Part shown: in pieces, positions 42,068-49,698 of the stretch
Layout: every line of letters starts with the position of its first letter
Position numbering within the stretch: position 1 is the stretch's first letter
NCBI GenBank assembly: GCA_965214125.1
Contig: CBDCBA010000025.1
Location: forward strand, 6,201 to 70,200
DNA: 64,000 bases
Reading direction: 5' to 3'
Source of the DNA: CBDCBA01 sp965214125
GTDB lineage: Bacteria > Planctomycetota > Phycisphaerae > Tepidisphaerales > Tepidisphaeraceae
Translations under genes and position numbers: made by a program
Notes under the pieces: model-generated
Told to the model about the DNA's origin: nothing
The model's input: the letters and a program-made list of their open reading frames with translations, nothing else
The model's database searches: none

Positions 42068-43474
42068 CTACGCCGTGGAGAGGTGGTGGGCGACGAGGCG
42101 CATGTCGGCGACGAAGTCGGCCTTGGCGCGGCCGCGGTCGTCGTCGCTGGGAATCCGCAGGATCGCCGACGGGTGGATCGTCGCCAGGAATTGGTCGGCG
42201 TAAGGGCAATCCATTAATTCGCCGCGGCTTTGGGTGACGCGGAAGTCGCGGCCCATGATCGCCTGCGCGGCCGTGCTACCGAGGGCAACCAGCAGCGGCG
42301 GTTTGATAACGCCCAGCTCCGCCTCTAGCCACGGCTTGCAGGCGGTCACGTGGCGGGCCATCGGCTTCTGGTGCAAACGGAACTTGCCCTTGTGCACGAA
42401 GTGAAAGTGCTTGACGGTGTTGGTCACGTAGACCTTGCTGCGGTCCACGCCCGCCTCGTTGAGCAGTTCATCCATAAGTTGCCCGGCCGGCCCGATGAAG
42501 GGGCGGCCGACGCGGTCCTCGTTGTCGCCGGGCTGCTCGCCGACGAACACCACGCGCGCGTCAGGCGGCCCCTCGCCGAAGACAGCCTGCGTGCTGCCGT
42601 TGCAGCAGAGTTCGCACCCTTCGCACGATTGGACCGCGTCGCGCATCGCGTCGAGCGACGGCTCGGGCGGAACGAACGCGGCGGCCCCCTTGGGCTTGTT
42701 CCTGGCTGCGGCTGCGGTTTTGGCCACCATGGTCTCCGTTCGTTTGCGGGCGTCGCGTAGGAGGTCGGGGATGATCGTCGCCTCGGGCAGCGTGGCCCAG
42801 TGGCGGACGGGCAGCTCGGCCTTCATCGCGCGTACCTTCGGCCGGGCGGGGTTGAAGATGCTCGCGTAGTAGGTCCGCCAAACCTCTTCGAGCGCGTCCT
42901 CGTCGGGCGCCGCCGACGCGGGCACGCCGTCGCCGAAGCAAAGCTTGTGCCCGTCCCAACTCACGCTCTCGTCGGGCGTGAGGATCGCCCAGCGCATGCC
43001 GCCAAACCGCTCGCGGAAGAACGGCGCCGCCCGGCGGACGATGTAATGGTCTGGCCGATGGAACGCTACGTAGCGATCGTCATCGATCTTCCGAAACCGC
43101 ACGAAGGCGTGCATTTTATGAACGTCGCGGCGAACGCTTTTGCCCATCAAATCGAGCCGGCGGACGTCGGGGTCGGTCAGGTTGCCCAGGAGCGACGGGT
43201 CGTCCTTCAGGCGGAACAGCATGACGTAGAGGAACTGCCAGCGGTCGGCGTCGCGATGGTCGGCGGCGAGCTGCGCCCCCTTCACGAACGCGGCGGGCAC
43301 GTGCAGGCGCGACGGCATTGCATCCGGCGGCGGCGCATCGTCGGCGAGGCCGGGCAGTGACGCTTCCGACCCATCGTCGAAGACAACCTCGCTCGGCAAG
43401 ATGTCGGCGTTCGCGAGCGCGCGGGCGGCGCGGCGCCACGACTCGAAGTTGCGTTCGATGGCGACGCGACGCAT
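42068..43474 (-). CDS. UdgX-type uracil-DNA glycosylase fused to a DUF4130 domain
   Basis: 468 residues from ATG 43474. The N-terminal ~220 residues match the DUF4130 'DNA metabolism' domain (FVRFRKIDDDRYVAFHRPDHYI). The C-terminal ~200 residues are a family 4/UdgX uracil-DNA glycosylase with 'CEGCELCCNG' (iron-sulfur ligands), 'VFVGEQPGDNEDRVGRPFIGPAG' and 'KHFHFVHKGKFRLHQKP'. The last carries the loop and histidine that in UdgX become covalently linked to the DNA abasic site. It removes uracil from DNA, probably trapping the lesion as in other UdgX. TAACAT 7 bases upstream supports the start. Confidence 0.88.
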   Translation of the reverse strand: MRRVAIERNFESWRRAARALANADILPSEVVFDDGSEASLPGLADDAPPPDAMPSRLHVPAAFVKGAQLAADHRDADRWQFLYVMLFRLKDDPSLLGNLTDPDVRRLDLMGKSVRRDVHKMHAFVRFRKIDDDRYVAFHRPDHYIVRRAAPFFRERFGGMRWAILTPDESVSWDGHKLCFGDGVPASAAPDEDALEEVWRTYYASIFNPARPKVRAMKAELPVRHWATLPEATIIPDLLRDARKRTETMVAKTAAAARNKPKGAAAFVPPEPSLDAMRDAVQSCEGCELCCNGSTQAVFGEGPPDARVVFVGEQPGDNEDRVGRPFIGPAGQLMDELLNEAGVDRSKVYVTNTVKHFHFVHKGKFRLHQKPMARHVTACKPWLEAELGVIKPPLLVALGSTAAQAIMGRDFRVTQSRGELMDCPYADQFLATIHPSAILRIPSDDDRGRAKADFVADMRLVAHHLSTA

Positions 43475-43481
43475 CGTTTGG

Positions 43482-43487
43482 ATGTTA
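43482..43487 (-). promoter_or_regulatory. Leaderless-type -10 box TAACAT
   Basis: TAACAT, 7 bases before the glycosylase ATG. Confidence 0.45.
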
Positions 43488-43516
43488 GCGGGTCGTTTGG
43501 AACTCGAACACGCCTG

Positions 43517-43592
43517 ATAGCCGCGACGCAACGCGGCGTGGTCTGACGTGGTTGCAGTCGCCCCCGACCGCGCCGCGTTGCGTCGCGGCTAT
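43517..43592. repeat. Paired REP, ATAGCCGCGACGC family, copy 1
   Basis: 22-base perfect arms (43517-43538, 43571-43592) around a 32-base loop. Each arm is a hairpin after an ATAG head. A second copy is at 58798-58873. Confidence 0.9.
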
Positions 43593-43619
43593 TGAACCAA
43601 CATGCGAACGCGCATCTCC

Positions 43620-43625
43620 TAGAGT
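43620..43625 (+). promoter_or_regulatory. Leaderless-type -10 box TAGAGT
   Basis: TAGAGT, 6 bases before ATG 43632. Confidence 0.5.
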
Positions 43626-43631
43626 CGGCCG

Positions 43632-44819
43632 ATGTCCGACGCTGCCCCCCGACGGCTCTACCTCGACAACGCCGCCACGAGCTTTCCGAAGCCGCCGGAG
43701 GTGCTTGAGGCGATGACGAAATACGCCACCGACCTCGGCGCCAGCGCCGGCCGCGGAGCGTACGCGGAGGCGATCGAGACGGGCCAACTGCTCGCCGAGT
43801 GCCGGCGCGACATCAATGATCTCATCCACGGCGATTCGGCGAAGCACGTCGTCTTCACGCTGAATTGCTCGGATGCACTCAACCTCGCGCTGCGCGGCTT
43901 GATCGACCCGTTCGATGCGGGCCACTGCGTTGTGACGGCCGCCGATCACAACTCGATCCTGCGGCCTGTTCACGCGATGAGCGAGCAGTGGAAACTCGCG
44001 AGCACGACCGTCGACGTCGACCCGGTGACCACGCACGTCGATCCCGACGATATCCGCAAGGCGATTCGGCCCGACACGAAGTTCGTCGCCGTCACGCACG
44101 CGAGCAACGTCAGCGGGGCGATCCAGCCGATCCGCGACATCGGCGAAATCTGCCGGGAAATGGCCGTTCCGCTCGTGGTCGACGCGGCGCAGAGCATTGG
44201 GCACATCCCAATCGACGTGCAGGCCGACTGCATCGACCTTCTGGCCGCGCCCGGTCACAAGGCGCTGATGGGGCCTCTCGGCACGGGGTTTCTCTACCTG
44301 CGGCCGGGGATGGAGAAACGCGTCCGCCCGCTGCGCGAGGGAGGCACCGGCAGCCAGAGCGACGCGGCGGTCCACCCGACCAGCATGCCCGATCGCTACG
44401 AGCCCGGCAGCCACAATGCTATCGGCATCGCCGGCCTGCTGGCGGGGGTGAAGTGGATTCGCGGCAAGGGCTTTGACATGTTCGAACGCCTCGAGCGCGG
44501 GCTTGTCGAGACGTTTTTGGGTGGAATCAGCGACATTCCCGGCCTGACGCTCTACGGCCCGCAGGGCGTCGGCGGGCGCATCGGCGTCTTCAGCGTGCGC
44601 GTCGACGGCTACGAGCCGCAGGAACTGTCGGCCGTGCTCGAAAGCGAGTTCGGCCTGCTCACGCGCAGCGGCATCCACTGCGCCCCGCACATCCACCGGG
44701 CGATGGGCACGCTCGACGGCGGCGGCACGACGCGGTTGAGCTTCGGGCCGTTCACGACCAAGCAGGACGTCCGCTTCGCCGCGGATGCGCTGGCCCAGGT
44801 TTCGCCGGTGCCGGCGTGA
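43632..44819 (+). CDS. Class V aminotransferase, cysteine desulfurase-like
   Basis: 395 residues starting with 'RRLYLDNAATSFPKPPEVLEAM'. The PLP lysine is in 'APGHKALMGPLGTGFLYL', and a cysteine in 'TRSGIHCAPHIHRAMGT' is at the place of the desulfurase active cysteine. The family takes sulfur from cysteine for Fe-S or other cofactors. It resembles the stand-alone 'EF2568-type' subgroup, and no isc or suf genes are next to it, so the sulfur acceptor is unknown. Its stop overlaps the start of the next gene by 4 bases (GTGA). Confidence 0.88.
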   Translation: MSDAAPRRLYLDNAATSFPKPPEVLEAMTKYATDLGASAGRGAYAEAIETGQLLAECRRDINDLIHGDSAKHVVFTLNCSDALNLALRGLIDPFDAGHCVVTAADHNSILRPVHAMSEQWKLASTTVDVDPVTTHVDPDDIRKAIRPDTKFVAVTHASNVSGAIQPIRDIGEICREMAVPLVVDAAQSIGHIPIDVQADCIDLLAAPGHKALMGPLGTGFLYLRPGMEKRVRPLREGGTGSQSDAAVHPTSMPDRYEPGSHNAIGIAGLLAGVKWIRGKGFDMFERLERGLVETFLGGISDIPGLTLYGPQGVGGRIGVFSVRVDGYEPQELSAVLESEFGLLTRSGIHCAPHIHRAMGTLDGGGTTRLSFGPFTTKQDVRFAADALAQVSPVPA

Positions 44820-45520
44820 GGGCGCGTTCGAGGCGATGGGATGTAGTCCGCGCCGGAGGGGCCACGGTGCTGGCGGCCGCGTTGCCGCTGGTGGGGGTCG
44901 CGTTTCTGCTGTGGTACGGGGCGGAACTCGCCGCGTGGTTCGAACGCGCGGCGACGTGGCAGGCGTTGGTTGCGATCATCGTCGCTGGTGCGGTGCTGTG
45001 CGGGCTGGCGTTGCTGCCGACGCACGCGCTGTCGCTCGCCGCCGGGTTCGTCCTCGGCGGGATTGCCGGAACGCTGGTGGCTTGGGCAACCATCGTGCTC
45101 GCGGCCCTGTTCGGCTACGCCATCGCCCGCCCCCTCACCGGTGGCGACGCCGCAAACCGCTTGCGATCGAGCCCGCGATGGTCGCCGTTCGCCGACGCGT
45201 TGCTCGACCGCTCGCGGTTGCGGACGGTTTACCTGATCGCCCTCGTCCGCCTGAGCCCGCTCGTCCCCTTCGCCGCGACGAATACAGGATTGGCCGCCCT
45301 GCGGGTGTCGATCGCCCCGTTCCTCCTTGGCGCGGCGGCCGGCCTGCTCCCGCGGATCGCCGCCGTCGCCTGGTTTGGCGCGGGCCTGGCCACGCTTGAC
45401 TGGCAGAGCCCGCGGTCGCCTTGGCTGCTGATCGTCGGCGGCGTGGCGACGGTGGTGGCGCTGGTTGCAGTTGGGCGCGTCGCCACGCGGACGCTTCGCC
45501 GCGCCGCACCACGCAGTTGA
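44816..45520 (+). CDS. TVP38/TMEM64 (DedA-like) membrane protein
   Basis: 234 residues from GTG 44816, overlapping the desulfurase stop. There are about five membrane helices. The family core is visible as 'LPTHALSLAAGFVLGGIAGTLVAWATI', 'IARPLTG' and 'ALVRLSPLVPFAATNTGLAALRVSIAPFLLG' (in pieces), with the Arg-Pro/Pro pattern of re-entrant loops. DedA-superfamily proteins flip or move lipids (undecaprenyl phosphate or others). Translational coupling with the desulfurase is clear but its meaning is not. Confidence 0.82.
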   Translation: MRARSRRWDVVRAGGATVLAAALPLVGVAFLLWYGAELAAWFERAATWQALVAIIVAGAVLCGLALLPTHALSLAAGFVLGGIAGTLVAWATIVLAALFGYAIARPLTGGDAANRLRSSPRWSPFADALLDRSRLRTVYLIALVRLSPLVPFAATNTGLAALRVSIAPFLLGAAAGLLPRIAAVAWFGAGLATLDWQSPRSPWLLIVGGVATVVALVAVGRVATRTLRRAAPRS

Positions 45521-45532
45521 AACAAGTCTCCA

Positions 45533-45608
45533 GGTAGCCGCGGAGCTTGCTCCGCGCGTCGGGTGCGGAATGGTCAACGGAGCGCGGATCAAGGTCCGCG
45601 GCTACCCC
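45533..45608. repeat. Paired REP, GTAGCCGCGG family, copy 2 (3' of the RAYT)
   Basis: The left hairpin (45533-45558) has stem GGAGC/GCTCC; the right one (45582-45608) has GGATC/GGTCC in inverted orientation. The right hairpin contains the stop codon of the RAYT gene. Confidence 0.92.
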
Positions 45609-46189
45609 AAACGCGGTGAAGGTTCGAGCGCGACAACGCCGCTCCACCGCTGGCGCCGCAGGCCCGCTTCGGGTGGGTTTCGCTCCACGTATTGAATTGC
45701 ACGCTCGATCGCGACGCGACTTTCCAGCGGCACGAACCATCCTCCGCGAGCCCAAACTGTATCGAGGGCAGCGTCGGGCACATCCGTATTGACACGCCGC
45801 GTCCCGCCAGACTTGAGGCGCTGAATGATCTGCTTTGCGTCGGTCCCCGGATTCAGCAGCACAACGTGGACGTGGTCCGGCATCACGCAAAGAGCGTGCA
45901 GGATATACCTCGCACCCGCCGCCGCGTCCGTGACGCCCAGTGCGACGGCCTGCGCTTGCGCCCCCGTCAGCCGCACCGGCGAACGCTTCATTTCCTTCTT
46001 CGCCGCCAGACGTCGGTCCCGATCGTGAGCGTCCTTCGCGTACGACCGCGTGCCGCTGACCGTCGTCGCCGCGCCGCCGGCGTTGTAGATCGAGCGACTT
46101 CCAACGTACCGCGACCAGCTCCCCCGCGGGTCGTTTGGGAGCCAGAACCCGTAGCAGCCCCACACAAGGTGCAACGCGAGACGTGGCAT
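45602..46189 (-). CDS. REP-associated tyrosine transposase (RAYT, Y1_Tnp)
   Basis: 195 residues from ATG 46189. The HUH metal-binding motif is in 'MPDHVHVVLLNP', and the catalytic tyrosine is in 'IQYVERNPPEAGL'. The N-terminus 'LVWGCYGFWLPNDPRGSWSRYVG' matches the planctomycete/IS200-like RAYT subgroup. RAYTs are domesticated single-strand transposases that bind and cut REP hairpins at a conserved tetranucleotide. This one is flanked on both sides by paired REPs with a GTAG head, and its stop codon lies inside one of them. TACGGT lies 7 bases upstream of the start. It probably mobilises these and perhaps other palindromes; that is inference. Confidence 0.92.
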   Translation of the reverse strand: MPRLALHLVWGCYGFWLPNDPRGSWSRYVGSRSIYNAGGAATTVSGTRSYAKDAHDRDRRLAAKKEMKRSPVRLTGAQAQAVALGVTDAAAGARYILHALCVMPDHVHVVLLNPGTDAKQIIQRLKSGGTRRVNTDVPDAALDTVWARGGWFVPLESRVAIERAIQYVERNPPEAGLRRQRWSGVVALEPSPRLG

Positions 46190-46196
46190 CCGCGAA

Positions 46197-46202
46197 ACCG
46201 TA
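46197..46202 (-). promoter_or_regulatory. Leaderless-type -10 box TACGGT
   Basis: TACGGT, 7 bases before the RAYT start. Confidence 0.45.
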
Positions 46203-46225
46203 GCAAACTTCGGCGGAAAGCACAT

Positions 46226-46312
46226 CCGGGGTAGCCGCGGAGCTTGCTCCGCGCGTCGGTCGCACTGTTGAGATCATTCGGAAGCGCGGACCAAGGTCCG
46301 CGGCTACCCCGG
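46226..46312. repeat. Paired REP, GTAGCCGCGG family, copy 3 (5' of the RAYT)
   Basis: The left hairpin (46226-46255) has stem GGAGC/GCTCC, and the right one (46283-46312) GGACC/GGTCC, in inverted orientation. The stem difference is a compensatory double change. Confidence 0.93.
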
Positions 46313-46368
46313 AAGGTCATCTCGAACGGCGCGAGGTGTTTACAACACTTTCGAGCGGAGAACCTGCC

Positions 46369-47406
46369 TTAATCCTTCGGCGGCTCCTTTGCGCCGAGCC
46401 AGGGCATCATCTTGCGAACGCGCTTGCCGGTCTGTTCGACGCTGCTGGCGAGGTCCTTCTCGTAGAGACGCTTGAACTCCGGCATGCCGGCTTCGTACTC
46501 GGCGCGCCATTCCTTGGCGAACTGGCCGCTTTGGATTTCGCCGAGGATTTCCTTCATGCGCTGCTTGGCGGACTCGTCGACGACGCGGGGGCCGCGGGTC
46601 AGGTCGCCGTATTCGGCGGTGTTGCTGACGCTGTAGCGCATGTAGTCGAGGCCGCCCTGGAAGATCAGGTCGGTGATGAGCTTGACCTCGTGGACGCACT
46701 CGAAGTAGGCCATCTCGGGTGGGTAGCCGGCCTCAACGAGCGTTTCGTAGCCGGCCTTGATGAGGGCGCTCAGGCCGCCGCAGAGGACGGCCTGCTCGCC
46801 GAAGAGGTCGGTTTCGCACTCGTCCTTGAAGGTCGTCTCGAAGATACCGCTGCGCCCGCCGCCGACGCCGTTGGCCCAGGCGAGGGCGAGGGATCGGGCG
46901 TTGCCGGTCGCATCTTGGTGGACGGCGAACAGACACGGCACGCCGCCGCCGGCCTCGAACTGGCTGCGGACGAGGTGGCCGGGGCCTTTCGGGGCGACCA
47001 TCACGACGTCGACGTCGCCCGGCACCTCGATCGTCTTGAAGTGAACGTTGAAGCCATGCGTGAAGCCGAGGCATTTCCCAACGGTCAGGTTGGGCTGGAT
47101 GTCCTTCTCGTAGACGCTCGGCTGCACTTCGTCCGGCAGGGCGACGATGATCAGGTCCGCCCGCTTGACGGCGTCGGCGACAGGCATCGGCTCGAAGCCC
47201 TTTTCCTTCGCGAGGCGGCCGTTGGCGCTGTCGGGGCGGTTGGCGACGATCACGTTCACGCCGCTGTCGCGCAGGTTCTGGGCGTGGGCGTGCCCCTGGC
47301 TGCCGAAGCCGAGGATGGCCACGGTCTTGCCCCCACCACTTTCGAGCGGCGTGATCGGGGCGTCATCGGCGTAGAGGAGCTGCATGGTGCCGGTGGAGTC
47401 GGACAT
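46369..47406 (-). CDS. ilvC: Ketol-acid reductoisomerase
   Basis: 345 residues, class I (short) length. It has the NAD(P)-binding 'GFGSQGHAHAQNLRDSG', then 'PDEVQPSVYEKDI', 'GHLVRSQFEAG', the metal-binding 'DLFGEQAVLCGG', and 'ECVHEVKLITDLIFQGG'. It isomerises and reduces acetolactate or acetohydroxybutyrate in branched-chain amino acid synthesis and needs Mg. ATG 47406 is chosen because TATCGT lies 7 bases upstream. No other ilv gene is adjacent. Confidence 0.97.
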   Translation of the reverse strand: MSDSTGTMQLLYADDAPITPLESGGGKTVAILGFGSQGHAHAQNLRDSGVNVIVANRPDSANGRLAKEKGFEPMPVADAVKRADLIIVALPDEVQPSVYEKDIQPNLTVGKCLGFTHGFNVHFKTIEVPGDVDVVMVAPKGPGHLVRSQFEAGGGVPCLFAVHQDATGNARSLALAWANGVGGGRSGIFETTFKDECETDLFGEQAVLCGGLSALIKAGYETLVEAGYPPEMAYFECVHEVKLITDLIFQGGLDYMRYSVSNTAEYGDLTRGPRVVDESAKQRMKEILGEIQSGQFAKEWRAEYEAGMPEFKRLYEKDLASSVEQTGKRVRKMMPWLGAKEPPKD

Positions 47407-47413
47407 GGCGGGC

Positions 47414-47419
47414 ACGATA
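47414..47419 (-). promoter_or_regulatory. Leaderless-type -10 box TATCGT
   Basis: TATCGT, 7 bases before the ilvC ATG. Confidence 0.45.
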
Positions 47420-47541
47420 GTGAGGTGCGATCCCGAAACAAGAACGTGCACGAAAAACGGGGAGCGCGCGTACGAAAAACGCGGCGAACGCCGAAGCGCC
47501 CGCCGCGTTGCGGAGGAGGTGCGGGTTGCCGGGGCGGTCGC

Positions 47542-48333
47542 CTAACGGCGGCGGCGTAGGGCGGCGAGGCCGCCGAGGCCGAGCAGGGCAAGGCTGGTGG
47601 GCTCGGGCACGGGGCTGCCGGGACCGATCAGGGAGACGTTGTCGAACGTCACGGTGTTGTCGGCATCGAAGCCGAAAACACCGCCGCCGTCGCCATTGCC
47701 GCCCTCGGGAATGTTGAAGTTGAGGTTGAGGTTGGTGAAGTCGCCGTCGTTGATGGCGTCTTGAACCGCGGCCAAGTCGCCGGAGGCAAAGGCCGTGGGC
47801 GTGACCGTGAAGGTCTGGAACCCGCCGGCCGAGACGTCATACGTAACTTGGCTCGCGCCACCGTCGGTGACGGCAACGTTGCCCGCGGCCGTTTGGAACT
47901 GGAACTGTGGCTGGACGGTCACGTCGGCGTTCGCGCCGCTCACCGAGACGGAGAAGGTCAGGGTGTAGTCGGCAAGGGAGCTTGGAGCATCGAAGTTGTT
48001 GCCCTCGGCCCCGTTGCCGCCGCCCGTGCCGGTGCCGAAGCCGAAGAACCCGCCGACGCCGCCCGCGGCACCGTCAGTGAAGTCGCCGCTGAGAACGGCA
48101 CCATTGCTGCCGCCGACACCCGCACCCGCGACGATGGCTGACGTCGTGTCTTCGCTGTTGATCGTGCCGTTGCCCGAGTAGCCGTAGTCGTAGGTGTAGC
48201 CGTCGAACGCCGGGTTGCCGTCGCCGTCGACGGTGTCTTCGAAGGTCGACTCGAACAGGAGCACCTGCGCGCCGGCAACGCCGGCGAAGGCGAACGATGC
48301 CGCGACAATGGCGGCGTTGAGTTTCATGTTCAT
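47542..48333 (-). CDS. PEP-CTERM sorting domain protein
   Basis: 263 residues. The signal peptide is MNMKLNAAIVAASFAFAGVAGA. The body is Gly/Thr/Asn/Asp-rich, low in Cys and Lys, with beta-sandwich-like segments (ADYTLTFSVSVSG, DNTVTFDNVSLIG). The C-terminus is a textbook PEP-CTERM tag: 'PVPEPTSLALLGLGGLAALRRRR' in pieces, that is PEP, a hydrophobic helix and an Arg cluster. Such proteins are exported, then cut and anchored or released by exosortase (EpsH-like), often in cells with extracellular polysaccharide. A GAGGAGGA Shine-Dalgarno sequence precedes the start. Confidence 0.92.
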   Translation of the reverse strand: MNMKLNAAIVAASFAFAGVAGAQVLLFESTFEDTVDGDGNPAFDGYTYDYGYSGNGTINSEDTTSAIVAGAGVGGSNGAVLSGDFTDGAAGGVGGFFGFGTGTGGGNGAEGNNFDAPSSLADYTLTFSVSVSGANADVTVQPQFQFQTAAGNVAVTDGGASQVTYDVSAGGFQTFTVTPTAFASGDLAAVQDAINDGDFTNLNLNFNIPEGGNGDGGGVFGFDADNTVTFDNVSLIGPGSPVPEPTSLALLGLGGLAALRRRR

Positions 48334-48557
48334 TCTCTGTCCTCCTCAGGACGTGAAAGGCCCGCGTCGACTTTGGTCGCGCCCGCCGGTGCTCACCGGC
48401 TCGGGGCGGGACCTGTCGGTCGGACGCGCAAGCGGTTGCAAGCGTACCCCAGAATCCGTTCCGCGTAAAGGGGCATCACCGCGGTGACAACTTGACACCA
48501 GCCCGCGGGCGACATGCTGCCGCTTCATCTGCGTCAACCCCCGCAAACGGCCCGCAA

Positions 48558-49199
48558 CTACATCGGCTCGTCGCCCACAGTGCGGTCGTAGACCTCCAGC
48601 AGCTTGCTCTTGTCAAAGATCATCTCCTGCCGCGTGAGCCCAACGAGGTCGTAGACGCTCGTCAGCTCGATCGCGTCGACCGGGCAGGCCTCTTCGCACA
48701 TGCCGCAGTAGATGCAGCGCAGTTCGTCGATGTCGAACTTGATCGGGTATTTCTCGCGATCCTCCCACGGGCTCTCGCCGGCCTCGATGTGGATGCAGTT
48801 GGCCGGGCACGCCGTCGAGCACATGAAGCAGGCGACGCACTTGACGCGGCCTTCCTCGTCCTTGTTCAGGCGGTGCACGCCGCGGTAGGTCGGCCGGAAG
48901 ATGCCGCCCTCGTCGACGCTTTTGTCCTCGCGGCGCTCCTCGGGGTACTGGATGACCTTGTGCTCGTTCTTGACGACCACGTTGAACATGTGGCGCATCG
49001 TCGTGCCCAGGCCTTTGAAGACCTGCGGCAGGTAGAACTGGTCGCTCGCGGTCAGCTTCGGCTCGACGAGCGTGACGAACTCGCCGCCATCGTCGCCTTT
49101 GGTTTTGGCGGCAAAGCGGGTCATGATCGCCGGGGCGTCTTGGCGCGCGGGGCCGCTGTGGGCGGGGATCTTGGCGGTGTCGTGGTCGCTGCCGGGCAT
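48558..49199 (-). CDS. nuoI: NADH-quinone oxidoreductase subunit I
   Basis: 213 residues. Two 4Fe-4S cluster motifs, 'CVACFMCSTACP' and 'CIYCGMCEEACP', are spaced as in NuoI, with the connecting 'NCIHIEAGESPWEDREKYPIKFDIDELR' (in pieces). The protein carries electrons from the peripheral arm toward quinone. It is 13 kb from the nuoJ-N cluster and in opposite orientation, which is unusual. The N-terminal ~30 residues (MPGSDHDTAKIPAH...) are a non-conserved extension. TACGAT lies 8 bases upstream. acpS lies just upstream in the same orientation. Confidence 0.94.
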   Translation of the reverse strand: MPGSDHDTAKIPAHSGPARQDAPAIMTRFAAKTKGDDGGEFVTLVEPKLTASDQFYLPQVFKGLGTTMRHMFNVVVKNEHKVIQYPEERREDKSVDEGGIFRPTYRGVHRLNKDEEGRVKCVACFMCSTACPANCIHIEAGESPWEDREKYPIKFDIDELRCIYCGMCEEACPVDAIELTSVYDLVGLTRQEMIFDKSKLLEVYDRTVGDEPM

Positions 49200-49207
49200 C
49201 TCGACCC

Positions 49208-49213
49208 ATCGTA
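49208..49213 (-). promoter_or_regulatory. Leaderless-type -10 box TACGAT
   Basis: TACGAT, 8 bases before the nuoI ATG. Confidence 0.35.
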
Positions 49214-49250
49214 CGGCCGCGACGCGCAGATGTCGCCGCCGGGCGGTGCG

Positions 49251-49640
49251 TCAATCGTCGCCGATCGCGATCACGCTCGCGGCGGCGGTGCGGTCGGTGT
49301 GGGTCAGCGAGACACGCCAATCCGTGACGCCGAGGTCGTCCGCGACGCGCAGGGCGGCCCCGACGATCACCACGCGCGGCGCGCCCGTCGGCAGGCGCTC
49401 GACGGCCACGTCCCGCCACTGGATCTCGTGCCGCCGCCCGGTGCCCAGCGCCTTCAGCACCGCCTCCTTCGCCGCGAAGCGAACGGCCAAATGCTCCGCC
49501 TCGCGCTTGGGGCGGCGGATGGCGTACGCGATCTCGGCCTCCGTGAAGCACCGCGCGCGAAACCGATCGCCGTGCCGGTCGAGCAGGTCGCGGATGCGGT
49601 CGATCTCGACGAGGTCGATGCCGTGGCCCAGGATGCGCAC
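49251..49640 (-). CDS. acpS: Holo-[acyl-carrier-protein] synthase
   Basis: 129 residues, typical length. It starts MRILGHGIDLVEIDRI, and 'RFAAKEAVLKALGTG' gives the magnesium and coenzyme A site. The enzyme transfers phosphopantetheine from CoA to acyl carrier protein. GTG 49640 with TACGCT 5 bases upstream defines the start. It is divergent from the SurA-like gene at 49699. Confidence 0.95.
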   Translation of the reverse strand: MRILGHGIDLVEIDRIRDLLDRHGDRFRARCFTEAEIAYAIRRPKREAEHLAVRFAAKEAVLKALGTGRRHEIQWRDVAVERLPTGAPRVVIVGAALRVADDLGVTDWRVSLTHTDRTAAASVIAIGDD

Positions 49641-49645
49641 GGCCC

Positions 49646-49651
49646 AGCGTA
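49646..49651 (-). promoter_or_regulatory. Leaderless-type -10 box TACGCT
   Basis: TACGCT, 5 bases before the acpS GTG. Confidence 0.45.
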
Positions 49652-49698
49652 GGATGTCGCGCTCGCCTCACCAGCCCCCGACCCGCCATCGATCCGCC

